The notes beneath the pieces are model-generated. The model was not told the origin of the DNA. It made no database searches and saw only the letters and a list, made by a program, of their open reading frames with translations. Shown piece after piece: positions 52,483-64,000 of a DNA stretch of 64,000 nucleotides; positions within the stretch are counted from its first letter, which is position 1; each line of letters begins with the position of its first letter. This DNA comes from Myxococcus dinghuensis (GTDB lineage: Bacteria > Myxococcota > Myxococcia > Myxococcales > Myxococcaceae). The position numbers and the translations under genes were made by a program. The stretch lies in NCBI RefSeq assembly GCF_024198235.1, contig NZ_JAKCFB010000029.1, positions 57,321 to 121,320 of the forward strand, read 5' to 3'.

Positions 52483-53435
52483 GCGGGCAGCGATTTCAGG
52501 AACCCCAGCAGCGCGGTGTTCACCGCGTCCGCGCACTCCTGCTGAACCCAGTGCCCCGCCCCCGGTACGACCAAGACCTCCCGGAGGTTCGGGACCAGCG
52601 GCCGCATGTATTCCACGGGAGCGATTGCACGGCCCGGGTCCTTCTCCCCGACGAGGTAGAGCGCCGGCTGTTCGATCTTCACCGTCGCCAACTCCGGCAG
52701 CTCCGCCCAATCCCGGTCCATGTTGCGATAGCGATTGAGCCCTCCCCGGAAACCACTGTGGGCGAACTCCTTCGCGAAGTACGCGACATCCTCCTCCGTG
52801 AGCCACGCCGGAAGCCGCGCCGGCACCTCGACGCCCGTGAGGAATCCATCCCCCGGCTTGCGCGACCGCACGGCCTCCGCCGTCACGTCGAAGCCCGCCG
52901 TCCCCGCGAGCACGGTGCGCATCGTCCTCGGGATGTCCGCCTCGAGCTCCGCCTCCGCCACGCCCGGCTCCTGGAAATACAGGATGTAGAACCACTGGTC
53001 CTTGAAGGCGTTCCGGAAGAGCTGCGTCGGCGGCATCGGCGGGCGACCCAGGTGGGGGACGCTCATCCCCACCACGGCCCGGAACCGCTCCGGATGGAGC
53101 GCGGCGCAGCTCCACGCCATCGCCGCCCCCCAGTCGTGCCCCACCACCACCGCCGTCCGCTCCCCCAGCGCATCGAGCAGCCCCACGAAGTCCGCGACCA
53201 GCTCCTTCATCCGGTACGCCTCGACCTCCCGCGGCGCGTCGCTCCGTCCATACCCACGCACGTCCGGCGCGACCGCGTGGTAGCCCGCCGCCGCGAGCGC
53301 CGGGAGCTGGTGTCGCCACGAGTACCAGGACTCCGGCCAACCATGGAGCAGCAGGACCAGGGGACCCGCTCCCGCTTCGGCGATGTGGAGTCGGAGGCCA
53401 TTCGTCTCGAGCGTGCGATGCGTGATTCCAGACAT
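52479..53435 (-). CDS. Epoxide-hydrolase-like alpha/beta hydrolase
   Basis: 318 aa from the ATG at 53433-53435. Oxyanion motif HGWPESWYSWRHQ, nucleophile Asp in VVGHDWGAAMAW, cap-domain region about 130-230, late Asp in GEKDPGRA, and catalytic His in VPGAGHWVQQE. The Asp nucleophile and the HGWP-E-S-W motif indicate epoxide hydrolase rather than esterase. No signal peptide, so cytoplasmic. It lies 13 bases downstream of an Rrf2 regulator, which may control it in response to a redox or electrophile signal. Its 3' end abuts the truncated Cys-rich gene copy. Confidence 0.9.
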   Translation of the reverse strand: MSGITHRTLETNGLRLHIAEAGAGPLVLLLHGWPESWYSWRHQLPALAAAGYHAVAPDVRGYGRSDAPREVEAYRMKELVADFVGLLDALGERTAVVVGHDWGAAMAWSCAALHPERFRAVVGMSVPHLGRPPMPPTQLFRNAFKDQWFYILYFQEPGVAEAELEADIPRTMRTVLAGTAGFDVTAEAVRSRKPGDGFLTGVEVPARLPAWLTEEDVAYFAKEFAHSGFRGGLNRYRNMDRDWAELPELATVKIEQPALYLVGEKDPGRAIAPVEYMRPLVPNLREVLVVPGAGHWVQQECADAVNTALLGFLKSLPA

Positions 53436-53448
53436 GGGTCCCTTCCCT

Positions 53449-53904
53449 TCATGACGTCCTGCGAGAACCACTCCTCGGGACGCGCGCGGCATCCCGACGG
53501 ACACTGGCCGCCACGTCCGCCAGCGTCGTGCCACGAAGCCGCGCCAACAGGAGCGCCTCCGCGTCCTCCAGCGCCTTCCCGAGCGCCCCGTTGACGGCCT
53601 GCTCGACGAAGCACCCGGGGCTCTCGTCCCGAGGCCCGATGCTGAACAGCGTCGGCGCGCCCAGCGCCTCGTACACGTCCGCCAGCGTCACGGACTCCAG
53701 CTTCCGCGCCAGCGACCAGCCCCCTCCATGCCCCTTCTCCGAACGCAGGATGCCCGCCTCGCGCAACCCCGCCATCGTCCGCCGGACGACCACCGGGTTG
53801 GCCTTCAACAACCGCCCCATCTGCTCCGACGTCACCACCGGCCCCAGCTCCGGCATGTGCAACAGCACGTGCAAGGCGACCGAGAGCCTGCTGTCGCGTC
53901 TCAT
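53449..53904 (-). CDS. Rrf2-family transcription regulator
   Basis: 151 aa. Rrf2 pattern: RRDSRLSVALHVLLHM at the start, winged-helix part TSEQMGRLLKANPVVVRRTMAGLREAGIL, wing SEKGHGGGWSLAR, then LADVYEALGAP. Only one Cys (GCFVEQ) is present where Fe-S sensing members have three, so it probably does not hold a cluster, and that single Cys could be a redox switch as in YwnA-type members. Likely represses its own operon with the hydrolase. Confidence 0.9.
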   Translation of the reverse strand: MRRDSRLSVALHVLLHMPELGPVVTSEQMGRLLKANPVVVRRTMAGLREAGILRSEKGHGGGWSLARKLESVTLADVYEALGAPTLFSIGPRDESPGCFVEQAVNGALGKALEDAEALLLARLRGTTLADVAASVRRDAARVPRSGSRRTS

Positions 53905-54043
53905 GCCACTTCAAATGTAGCGTGAGCCCTCGAAAGTCAAGTCGAGTCGCTTCCCCGCTCGTGGACGCGGGCGCCGCATTCACCTTGCGCATCCCCGCGC
54001 CCACGAGCATGACTGGAGCGGACACCCCGGAGGAGCACGCCTC

Positions 54044-54979
54044 ATGGCCATGCGCTTCAAGAACCTGGATGGCAGCGGCCCGCAGCCCTTCAGCAGCGTC
54101 TTCAAGTGGGCCGTGGCCGACAAGCTCACCGGTCGCCGTCGCAAGGCCCCCGACCATGCCCCCGTCCCACACGTGGCCCCCGACCTCACCCTGCTCGCCA
54201 CGCCTCCGGCGCCCGGGGAAGGCGCGCGCCTGACCTGGCTCGGTCACGCGAGCTGGCTCGTCCAGCTCGACGGACTGTCGCTCCTCGTCGACCCCGTGCT
54301 GCGCGACGCCATCAACGTCGTCATCCACCGCAACGTGCCGCCCGGCGTCCCGACCGACAAGCTGCCTCCCATCGCCGCCAGCCTCGTCTCCCACAACCAC
54401 TACGACCACCTCGACCTGCCCACCTTGAAGGACGTGCGCGCCCCCGTCGTCACCGGCCTGGGCCACGCCCCCGTGTTCCGTGGCTCGGGCCTCACCGTCA
54501 CCGAGCTCGACTGGTGGCAGTCCTCGAAGGTCGGTCCCGTCACGCTCCACTACGTCCCGTCGCAGCACTGGAGCCGGCGCGGCCTCAACGACGCCAACGA
54601 GATGCTCTGGGGCGGCTTCGTCATCGAGGGCTCCAGCGCCCGCCTCTACCACTCCGGCGACACCGCCTGGTTCGACGGCTTCCAGGAGATTGGCCGGAGG
54701 TTCCCCGGCATCGACGCGGCCATGCTCCCCATCGGCGCGTACGACCCGGAGTGGTTCATGAGCCGCCAGCACATGAACCCCGAGGACGCCGTGCGCGCCT
54801 TCGAGGCGCTCGGCGCCACCCGCTTCCTCGCCATGCACTGGGGCACCTTCAAGCTCACCGACGAGCCGCTCGACGAGCCGCCCCGCCGCCTGGATGCCGA
54901 GTGGAATCGACGCGGCTGGTCACGCGAGCACCTGTACGTACTGCCGGTGGGAGGCACGCTCACCCTGCACGGCGGTTGA
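54044..54979 (+). CDS. MBL-fold metal-dependent hydrolase (NAPE-PLD/UlaG-like)
   Basis: 311 aa, ATG with GGAGGAG eight bases upstream. Metal motif SHNHYDHLD (HxHxDH), preceded by TWLGHASWLVQLDGLSLLVDPVL, and followed by SQHWSRRGLND, YHSGDTAWF and LAMHWGTFKLTDEPLDEPP. This is the long metallo-beta-lactamase branch with phospholipase D-like NAPE enzymes. Substrate may be a phospholipid or a phosphate ester. No signal peptide seen. Divergent from the Rrf2 gene, so the two may share a control region (53905-54043). Confidence 0.9.
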   Translation: MAMRFKNLDGSGPQPFSSVFKWAVADKLTGRRRKAPDHAPVPHVAPDLTLLATPPAPGEGARLTWLGHASWLVQLDGLSLLVDPVLRDAINVVIHRNVPPGVPTDKLPPIAASLVSHNHYDHLDLPTLKDVRAPVVTGLGHAPVFRGSGLTVTELDWWQSSKVGPVTLHYVPSQHWSRRGLNDANEMLWGGFVIEGSSARLYHSGDTAWFDGFQEIGRRFPGIDAAMLPIGAYDPEWFMSRQHMNPEDAVRAFEALGATRFLAMHWGTFKLTDEPLDEPPRRLDAEWNRRGWSREHLYVLPVGGTLTLHGG

Positions 54980-55010
54980 ATCACATCAGGGCTTGTGGTG
55001 TGGGAAGGGC

Positions 55011-56774
55011 ATGCTCCTCGCCACCGCCCTCTCCCTGTCGCTCGCCCAGACGCCACCGCCCCTCACGACCGCGTCCGAAGTCAGCGGATGGACGCGCACC
55101 GGCCGCTACCCCGAAGTCGAATCGCTCTGCCGCGCCTTCGTGAAGTCCTTCCCCGGCAAGGCCCGCTGCGACACCTTCGGCACCAGCCCGGAGGGCCGCC
55201 CGATGCTCGCGCTCGTCGTCAGCGCGGACGGCGTGCTCACCCCCTCCGCCGCGAAGAAGAAGGCCCGCCCCGTCGTCTTCTTCCAGGGCGGCATCCACGC
55301 CGGTGAAATCGACGGCAAGGACGCGGGCTTCTGGCTCCTGCGCGACATGCTCACGGGCAAGGCGCTTCCCGGCGTCCTCAAGGGCGTCACCGCCGTCTTC
55401 GTCCCCGTCTTCAACGTGGACGGCCACGAGCGCTTCGGCCCCAACAACCGCCCCAACCAGGTGGGCCCCGAGGAGATGGGCTGGCGCGTCACCGGGCAGA
55501 ACCTCAACCTCAACCGCGACTACGTGAAGGCCGACGCCCCGGAGATGGTGGCCCTGCTGCGCTACCTGAACGCGTGGGACCCCGTCGTCTACGCGGACCT
55601 CCACGTCACCGACGGCGCCAAGTTCGAGCCCGACGTCGCCGTCGCCGTCGAACCCCAGTACACCGGCCCGGAGAAGCTGCGCGAGCAGGGCTTGAAGCTG
55701 CGCCAGGAGCTGTTCCAGGAGCTGGAGACCCAAGGGCACCAGCCCCTCGTGTTCTACCCGTCCTTCCTCCAGGAGGATGACCCGACCTCCGGCTTCGCCT
55801 ACGGCGTGCCGCCGCCGCGCATGAGCCACGCCTACGCCGCGGTCCACCACCGCTTCGGCGTGCTGGTGGAGACCCACTCCTGGAAGCCCTATGCCGAGCG
55901 CGTGAAGGCCACGCGCGACGTCGTCGCGGGCCTGTTGCGCCTGGTCGCCCGCGATGGCGCCACGCTGCTGTCCGCGCTGAAGGACACCGACGCCCAGGCC
56001 ACCGCCGGCCAGACGCGCGACGTGGTCCTCGCCTGGAAGAACACGGACAAGAGCCAGCCCATCGACTTCCGCGGCTACGCCTACGAGCGCGGCCCGTCCG
56101 AGGTCTCCGGCCAGACGTGGATCCGCTACGACGATTCGAAGCCCCAAATCTGGAAGGTGCCCTACTTCAGCGAGCTGACGCCGGCCCTCACCGCCGCGAT
56201 TCCCTCCGGCGGCTACCTGGTCCCTCCCGCCCACGCCGCCTGGGTGGCGGAGAAGCTCACCACCCACGGCCTGCGCTTCCAGCGCCTGTCGCGCGCGACG
56301 CCCGCCGCCGACGTGGAGGTGTTCCGCGCCACCGAGGCGAAGTGGAGCACCCAACCCAACGAAGGCCACCACACGCTCTCCGTCAAGGGCGCCTGGGAGA
56401 AGCAGTCCCAGGAGCTGCCCACAGGCACCCTCTACGTCCCCACGGCCCAGCCGGGCGTGGAGCTGGTGGCGCACCTGTTCGAGCCCTCCGGCCCCGACTC
56501 CCTGCTGGCGTGGGGCTTCTTCAACGCCCACTTCGAGCAGAAGGAGTACGTCGAGGACTACGTGCTGGAGCCCTTCGCCCGCGAGCTGCTCGCGAAGGAC
56601 GCCGCCGTGAAGGCCGAGTGGGACGCGAAGCTGAAGGACCCCGCCTTCGCCAACGACGCCCGGGCCCGGCTGCGCTTCTTCTACGAGCGCCACCCCGCCC
56701 GCGACACGCGCCTGCGCGTCTACCCCGTGCTGCGCACCGCCACCGCGCCCACGGGCCTGACGGCCGGCCGCTGA
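55011..56774 (+). CDS. M14-family zinc carboxypeptidase, exported
   Basis: 587 aa from the ATG at 55011 with GGGAAGGGC in front; a signal peptide (LLATALSLSLA) follows. Zinc site: GGIHAGEIDGKD (H-x-x-E) and, about 95 residues on, His in YADLHVTDGAKFE; catalytic Glu in GVLVETHSWKPY. NRDYVKADAPE fits the M14 substrate-binding Arg/Asn region. The last 200 residues are a beta-rich C-terminal domain. It probably trims peptides or amino-acid-containing murein fragments outside the cell. Preceded by the MBL gene on the same strand with 31 bases between them. Confidence 0.9.
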   Translation: MLLATALSLSLAQTPPPLTTASEVSGWTRTGRYPEVESLCRAFVKSFPGKARCDTFGTSPEGRPMLALVVSADGVLTPSAAKKKARPVVFFQGGIHAGEIDGKDAGFWLLRDMLTGKALPGVLKGVTAVFVPVFNVDGHERFGPNNRPNQVGPEEMGWRVTGQNLNLNRDYVKADAPEMVALLRYLNAWDPVVYADLHVTDGAKFEPDVAVAVEPQYTGPEKLREQGLKLRQELFQELETQGHQPLVFYPSFLQEDDPTSGFAYGVPPPRMSHAYAAVHHRFGVLVETHSWKPYAERVKATRDVVAGLLRLVARDGATLLSALKDTDAQATAGQTRDVVLAWKNTDKSQPIDFRGYAYERGPSEVSGQTWIRYDDSKPQIWKVPYFSELTPALTAAIPSGGYLVPPAHAAWVAEKLTTHGLRFQRLSRATPAADVEVFRATEAKWSTQPNEGHHTLSVKGAWEKQSQELPTGTLYVPTAQPGVELVAHLFEPSGPDSLLAWGFFNAHFEQKEYVEDYVLEPFARELLAKDAAVKAEWDAKLKDPAFANDARARLRFFYERHPARDTRLRVYPVLRTATAPTGLTAGR

Positions 56775-56793
56775 GGCACACGCCCTGAAACAC

Positions 56794-56828
56794 GAAGGCC
56801 CCGGCGGCGCCATGCCCCCGGGGCCTTC
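56794..56828. terminator. Bidirectional hairpin terminator
   Basis: GAAGGCCCCGG (56794-56804) and CCGGGGCCTTC (56818-56828) form a perfect 11-bp stem with a 13-base loop, between convergent genes ending at 56774 and 56891. T-rich run is short on the plus strand. The best terminator in the window. Confidence 0.75.
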
Positions 56829-56890
56829 TCATGTCCGGCGTTCGCGCCGGCGCTCCCCGTCACCGCGGGAGGCCGGAGCGGGTGGGCGCA

Positions 56891-60283
<3,393 letters not shown>

Positions 60284-60502
60284 GGTGCAACTCCATGGCC
60301 CTGACTCCGGGGGGGGAGGGGATGAGTCAGGGAGAACCCAAAGTCTACGGAGACCTGAGCGGAATGGTGAGGGGATATCCCCTCAGTGCGAGTCCACCGT
60401 CGCTCGTCGTATGAACACCCTTCAGCGCCACGGGTCGATTGCCATACGACTGTTTTTCGATCGCAGTTCGCGTGTCGGGAGGCGTCAGCTATCGTCCTTT
60501 CC

Positions 60503-61291
60503 GTGCCTGTCTTCGGTCTCGCGGCATTGTGGAATGGAAACGCATCACCCGAGCGTGCGGCGGCGGTGGTGGAGGGGCTCGGCGACATGCTGCCCACCGC
60601 GCAATCGCTGCAGCTCGTCGTCGGCGCGCGGGAGGATCAAGCCGGCGTCGAGGTGAAGGTGGAGGCGCCCGGCTATCCGCGCGCGTCGGTGGACAAGCTG
60701 GCCGACGAGGTGAAGCGCAGCGGCGGCTCGTTCGTGGAGCTGTGGCGCCTGCCCAAGGCCGAGCGCGACGCGTTCCGCACCACCACCTTCGCGGGCGGAC
60801 GCCCCTTCGGAGGAGAGGACCGCGCGGGGGCCGCACGTGCGCTGGCGCAGCACCTGACCGCACTGGCCACGCGGAGCACGGCGCCCACCCCCGTTCTCCC
60901 CACACCGCCCCCGCCCGTCACCGCGCCGGAGCAGGACCCGCGCCGCGTGCCCCAGGCGCCGCCGGGCAGCCCCCAGCGGCGTGGGCGGCGCTTCGCGGTG
61001 CGGCTGGAGCTGGAGTTCCGCACGGAGCTGGAGTTCGTGCGCGAGCACGCGCTCAACATCTCCAACGGGGGCCTCTTCGTGCGCACCGCGCACCGGCCGC
61101 TGCCGGACAGCGTCGTCACCGTGGACGTGAAGCTGCCCAACGGCGAGCACCTGCAGGGCGACGCGGTCGTCGTCCACGTGCTGGACGACCCCTACAGCGG
61201 CGGCGTGGGCCTGGCGTTCCTGAGCGACGACGCGACCTTCGCGCGGACGCTGGATGGCTATCTGGCGAGCCTCGCGGGCGGAACGGGATGA
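60503..61291 (+). CDS. PilZ-domain protein with N-terminal extension
   Basis: 262 aa from the GTG at 60503; an open frame continues upstream to 60386 but no ribosome site is visible for either start. The C-terminal part is a PilZ domain: RRGRRFAVRLELEF (RxxxR c-di-GMP motif), LNISNGGLFVRT (the D/N-x-S-x-x-G motif), VTVDVKLPNGEHLQGDAVVVHV. The N-terminal 130 residues are an unknown domain (GLAALWNGNASPERAAAVVEGLGDML). Could bind c-di-GMP. Its stop overlaps the start of the kinase gene (ATGA), so signalling through both is probably linked. Confidence 0.85.
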   Translation: MPVFGLAALWNGNASPERAAAVVEGLGDMLPTAQSLQLVVGAREDQAGVEVKVEAPGYPRASVDKLADEVKRSGGSFVELWRLPKAERDAFRTTTFAGGRPFGGEDRAGAARALAQHLTALATRSTAPTPVLPTPPPPVTAPEQDPRRVPQAPPGSPQRRGRRFAVRLELEFRTELEFVREHALNISNGGLFVRTAHRPLPDSVVTVDVKLPNGEHLQGDAVVVHVLDDPYSGGVGLAFLSDDATFARTLDGYLASLAGGTG

Positions 61292-62202
61292 GTGGAATGG
61301 GCGTGGTGGGGCGCTTCGAGCTGCTGTCCCAGTTGGGGCGCGGCGGGATGGCGGAGGTCTTCCTGGCGCGCGTGCGCGAGGGCGCGCGGAGCGGGGAGCT
61401 GGTGGCGCTCAAGCGCGTGCGCCCGGAGCGGGCCCGCGACCCCGAGGCGCGCGAGCAGCTCCTGCACGAGGCGGAGCTCGCGCGGTGCCTGCAGCATCCC
61501 CACATCGTCGGCTTCATCGAATACGGAGAGCTCTTCGACGGCGGCTACCTCGCGCTGGAGCTGGTGGAGGGGCCCGACCTGGGGCGCGTGCTGGCGCAGT
61601 GCCGCAAGCGCCGCATCGAGCTGCCCATCGACATCTCCGTGCTCATCGTCCGGCAGGTGCTGGAGGCGCTCGAGCACGCACACGCGGCCACCAGCCCCAC
61701 CGGCCGCCCCCTGGGCGTGGTGCACTGCGACGTGTCCCCGCACAACGTGCTGCTGTCGCGCACGGGCGAGGTGAAGCTGGCGGACTTCGGCGTGGCGCGC
61801 TCGCGGGCGGGCATGGCGTTCGACGCGCGGCGCCTGGGCAAGCAGCACTACCGTTCGCCGGAGCTGCTCGCGGGCGAGGTGTCCGTCGCGGTGGACCTGT
61901 GGGCCACGGCGGTGCTGCTCTACGAGCTGCTGTCGCTGGAGTCGCCCTTCCCCTCCGGCCCCGAGGACGAGGTCGAGGCCGCCATCCGCGGCGGCCGGGT
62001 GAAGCCCGTGCGGCTGAAGGTGCCGGAGGTGTCCGACGCGCTGGCCCTGGTGCTGGACCGCGCGCTGGCGCCCCACCCCGCGCAGCGCTTCAGCTCCGCG
62101 CGGCAGTTCGCCCGCGCGCTCGCCGCGCTGGCGGATGACCGCGTGGCGACGCCGCTGGCCGTGGCCGCCGTGGTGCGCGGGCTGATGGGCCCGAACCCCT
62201 GA
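61288..62202 (+). CDS. Cytoplasmic Ser/Thr protein kinase
   Basis: 304 aa. Hanks-type kinase: GRGGMAEVFLARV (G loop), Lys42 in VALKRV, catalytic loop VHCDVSPHNVLL (HCD in place of HRD, with Asp and Asn kept), DFGVARS, GKQHYRSPELLAG (P+1 region), VDLWATAVLLYELL. No membrane helix, unlike PknB-type receptors. The Arg to Cys change in HRD marks a non-RD-like kinase, which often lacks activation-loop control. Translationally coupled to the PilZ protein, its probable partner or regulator. Confidence 0.92.
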   Translation: MSGMGVVGRFELLSQLGRGGMAEVFLARVREGARSGELVALKRVRPERARDPEAREQLLHEAELARCLQHPHIVGFIEYGELFDGGYLALELVEGPDLGRVLAQCRKRRIELPIDISVLIVRQVLEALEHAHAATSPTGRPLGVVHCDVSPHNVLLSRTGEVKLADFGVARSRAGMAFDARRLGKQHYRSPELLAGEVSVAVDLWATAVLLYELLSLESPFPSGPEDEVEAAIRGGRVKPVRLKVPEVSDALALVLDRALAPHPAQRFSSARQFARALAALADDRVATPLAVAAVVRGLMGPNP

Positions 62203-62211
62203 CGGCCCGGC

Positions 62212-64000
62212 TCACGCGACGACCTGCCGCTCCACGCGCGGGCCCAACCCCAGGTCCCCCTCCACCACCAGCCGGCTGCGACCACCGCCCTGCTTCACCA
62301 CCCGCACCTGGACGCCGATGCGCTCGGCCAGGCCGGAGACGTGGGAGATGATGCCCACCTGCCGGCCCGTCGCCTGGAGCGCGTCGAGCGTGGCCAGCGC
62401 CACCTCCAGCGTCTCCGGGTCCAACGTGCCGAAGCCCTCGTCGATGAAGAGGGTCTCCACCTGCGTCGTCTCCGACGACAGCGACGCCAGCCCCAGCGCG
62501 AGCGCGAGCGACACCAGGAAGCTCTCTCCACCGGACAGGCTGGCCACGCCGCGCACCTCGTCGCCCATGTCGCCGTCCACGACCTGCAGGTCCAGGTCGT
62601 GCCCGGGCACGCGCATCAGCCGGTAGCGCCGCGCCAGCTCCTGCAGGTGCGCGTTGGCGTGCATGAGCAGCGCGTCCAGCGTGAGGCTCTGCGCGAACAC
62701 CTTGAAGCGCTTGCCGTCGTGCGAGCCGATGAGGTCTCCCAGCGCCTTCCACACCTCGCCCGCGCGGCGTCGCTCCGCGATGGCCTCCGCCTCGCTGCCG
62801 TGGCGGGCCCGCGCGGCGTCATCCGCCTCCAGCCGCGCGCGCAGCCGGGCCTCCGCCGAGCGCCGGGCCTCCACGTCCGCGCGCAGCCGCTCCCGGGTGG
62901 ACGTGGCCTCCTCGTCGGACAGCGCCGGGGCGCCGGAGGACGCGTGCGCCTCCAGGCGCTCACGCCGCTCCGCGAGCACCGCGCGCGCCTGGGCCAGGGC
63001 CTCGCGCAGCGTCGACAGGGACCGCTCCTCCGCCTCGCACCACGCGGCGTCGTGCGCGAGCAGGGCCTTCACCGCCTCCAGCGTCGTGCCCCGCGCCGCG
63101 AGCCGCTCGGACAGCGCGGCCCAGGCCGCCTCGCGGGAGGCCTCGGCCGCGACGCGGGTGCGCTCCGCGTCCTCCACCCGGGCGCGCGCCACCTCCTCCG
63201 CCTGCCGCGTGGACTCCGCCGCCGTGCGGGCCTGCTCGAAGGCCTGGCCCGCGGAGGCCAGCCGCTCCCGCAGCCGCGCGCGGACCTCCTCCGTGGGGCG
63301 CCCCTCCAGCAGCCCCGCGCGCGAGCGCCCCAGCTCGCCCCGCGTCCGCTCCTTGAGCGCGGCCAGCGCCGCCTCGTCCTCCGCGCGCCGGGCATTCCCG
63401 TCGAGCTGGCCCTGGACGCGGGCGCGGTGGCGCCGCTCCTCCTCCTCCCGCGCCTTCGCCTTCTCGACGACCTCCTCGCGCTCCCGCCACATCGCCACGC
63501 GCTTGCCGCACTTCTGGCGGAAGTCCGCGGGGTTCGCCTCCAGCTTCGCCTCCCAGCCCGCGTCGTTGGCGAAGACGGGGCCCACGTCCGCCAGCACCTG
63601 ACGCAGCGTCACGTCCGCCGCCTCGAGGCGGGCCAGCCCCTCCTTCAGCGCCCCCTCCGCGCGGGTCGACTCCTCCTCCGCGCGGCGCAACGCCTCGGCG
63701 GCCACCTCTCGCCGCGTGCGCTGCGTCTCCAGCGCGGCGCGGGCCTCGCGCGCCGCCCTCGCGAGCCCCTCGGCGGCCTCGTCCTCGGCCTTCGAGGACG
63801 AAAGCCGCGCCAGGAGCTCTCCCGCCATCGCCTCCAGCCAGGCCCCGGCGTCGGACGAGTCCCCCGCGTCGGGAGGCGCGACCTGCTCGCGCCCCGCGTC
63901 CACGAGCACCACGGCCGCCCGCCAGCGCGCGCGGGCCTCCGCCCAGGCGCTCCGCTGCTCCGCGCCCCGCGCCGCCGCGGCCTCGCGCCGGCCCTCCGCC
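62212..64000 (-). CDS. sbcC: SbcC-type nuclease subunit, C-terminal part
   Basis: 596 codons to the window edge; the true start lies beyond 64000. A long Glu/Ala/Arg coiled coil fills most of the visible part. The C-terminal ATPase half shows the ABC signature LSGGESFLVSLALALGLASL, Walker B VETLFIDEGFGTLDPETLEVAL, and the D-loop/His in VGIISHVSGLAERI. With SbcD it would cut DNA hairpins and blocked ends. sbcD is not visible and should lie to the right on the same strand. Convergent with the kinase gene, 9 bases between the stops. Confidence 0.93.
   Translation of the reverse strand, partial: AEGRREAAAARGAEQRSAWAEARARWRAAVVLVDAGREQVAPPDAGDSSDAGAWLEAMAGELLARLSSSKAEDEAAEGLARAAREARAALETQRTRREVAAEALRRAEEESTRAEGALKEGLARLEAADVTLRQVLADVGPVFANDAGWEAKLEANPADFRQKCGKRVAMWREREEVVEKAKAREEEERRHRARVQGQLDGNARRAEDEAALAALKERTRGELGRSRAGLLEGRPTEEVRARLRERLASAGQAFEQARTAAESTRQAEEVARARVEDAERTRVAAEASREAAWAALSERLAARGTTLEAVKALLAHDAAWCEAEERSLSTLREALAQARAVLAERRERLEAHASSGAPALSDEEATSTRERLRADVEARRSAEARLRARLEADDAARARHGSEAEAIAERRRAGEVWKALGDLIGSHDGKRFKVFAQSLTLDALLMHANAHLQELARRYRLMRVPGHDLDLQVVDGDMGDEVRGVASLSGGESFLVSLALALGLASLSSETTQVETLFIDEGFGTLDPETLEVALATLDALQATGRQVGIISHVSGLAERIGVQVRVVKQGGGRSRLVVEGDLGLGPRVERQVVA

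Noticed and set aside
54106..55143. 345-codon plus-strand frame over the MBL hydrolase
   Set aside because: Arg/Pro/His-rich shadow; the MBL frame carries HxHxDH and a proper ribosome site.

Overview
The window looks like chromosomal DNA of a myxobacterium (order Myxococcales, close to Myxococcus/Corallococcus/Pyxidicoccus). I base this on the very high GC content with strong third-position GC, the dense packing on both strands, the many lipoproteins and signalling proteins, and several families I know mainly from myxobacteria: TIGR02265/DUF2378, DUF5953, DUF6310 and a CorE-type ECF sigma factor with a Cys-rich tail. I see no rRNA, tRNA, complete insertion sequence, prophage or CRISPR array. 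All assignments come from reading the sequence; no database search was run.

Layout. 1-6.6 kb (minus): a tightly packed five-gene exported operon with a DUF1549/1588/1585-like c-type haem protein, a small DUF1587-like lipoprotein, a Tat-exported DUF1501 protein, a propeller-like lipoprotein with a C-terminal c-haem motif, and an Ig-like lipoprotein that runs off the left edge. 6.8-18 kb: housekeeping and signalling genes (DUF420 membrane protein, haem oxygenase, phosphoesterase, a large Lhr-type helicase, TIGR02265 protein, REC-PAS-histidine kinase, a CysK-like enzyme). 18-24 kb: a heavy-metal RND efflux operon (Cys-rich small protein, TolC-like, adaptor, CzcA/CusA-like pump). 24-26.5 kb: a peptidoglycan amidase and a lipoprotein-nuclease/DUF5953 pair that resembles the SitA/SitI toxin-immunity arrangement of myxobacterial outer-membrane exchange. 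26.7-36.5 kb: a copper island (metal-binding lipoprotein, TolC-family lipoprotein, multicopper oxidase, P1B ATPase, CorE-like sigma factor) interrupted by a Rieske oxygenase, a 48-bp tandem-repeat array and a GIY-YIG fusion protein.

36.8-38.4 kb: a goose-type lysozyme fused to a peptidoglycan-binding and a cysteine-peptidase-like domain. 39-47.5 kb: a sulfur amino acid block (ThrA-type aspartokinase-homoserine dehydrogenase, MetI-like cystathionine gamma-synthase, MetC-like beta-lyase; then cysteine synthase coupled to a MetNIQ importer). 47.7-50.5 kb: an HK/NtrC two-component pair. 50.7-52.5 kb: a coupled pair of secreted Cys-rich genes followed by a truncated second copy of the same gene junction. 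52.5-56.8 kb: epoxide-hydrolase-like protein with an Rrf2 regulator, an MBL-fold hydrolase and an M14 peptidase. 56.9-60.3 kb: a giant TSP3-repeat/VWA lipoprotein. 60.5-62.2 kb: PilZ protein coupled to a Ser/Thr kinase. 62.2 kb to the edge: the C-terminal half of an SbcC-type nuclease subunit.

How the genes work together: the clearest functional unit is metal homeostasis (RND operon plus copper island with its own probable copper-sensing sigma factor). The second is homoserine-to-methionine/cysteine flux with methionine import. The items I would follow first are the lipoprotein-nuclease/DUF5953 pair, the five-gene haem/DUF1501 operon, the GAAC-N9-GTTC sites before the copper operon, and the 48-bp repeat array.
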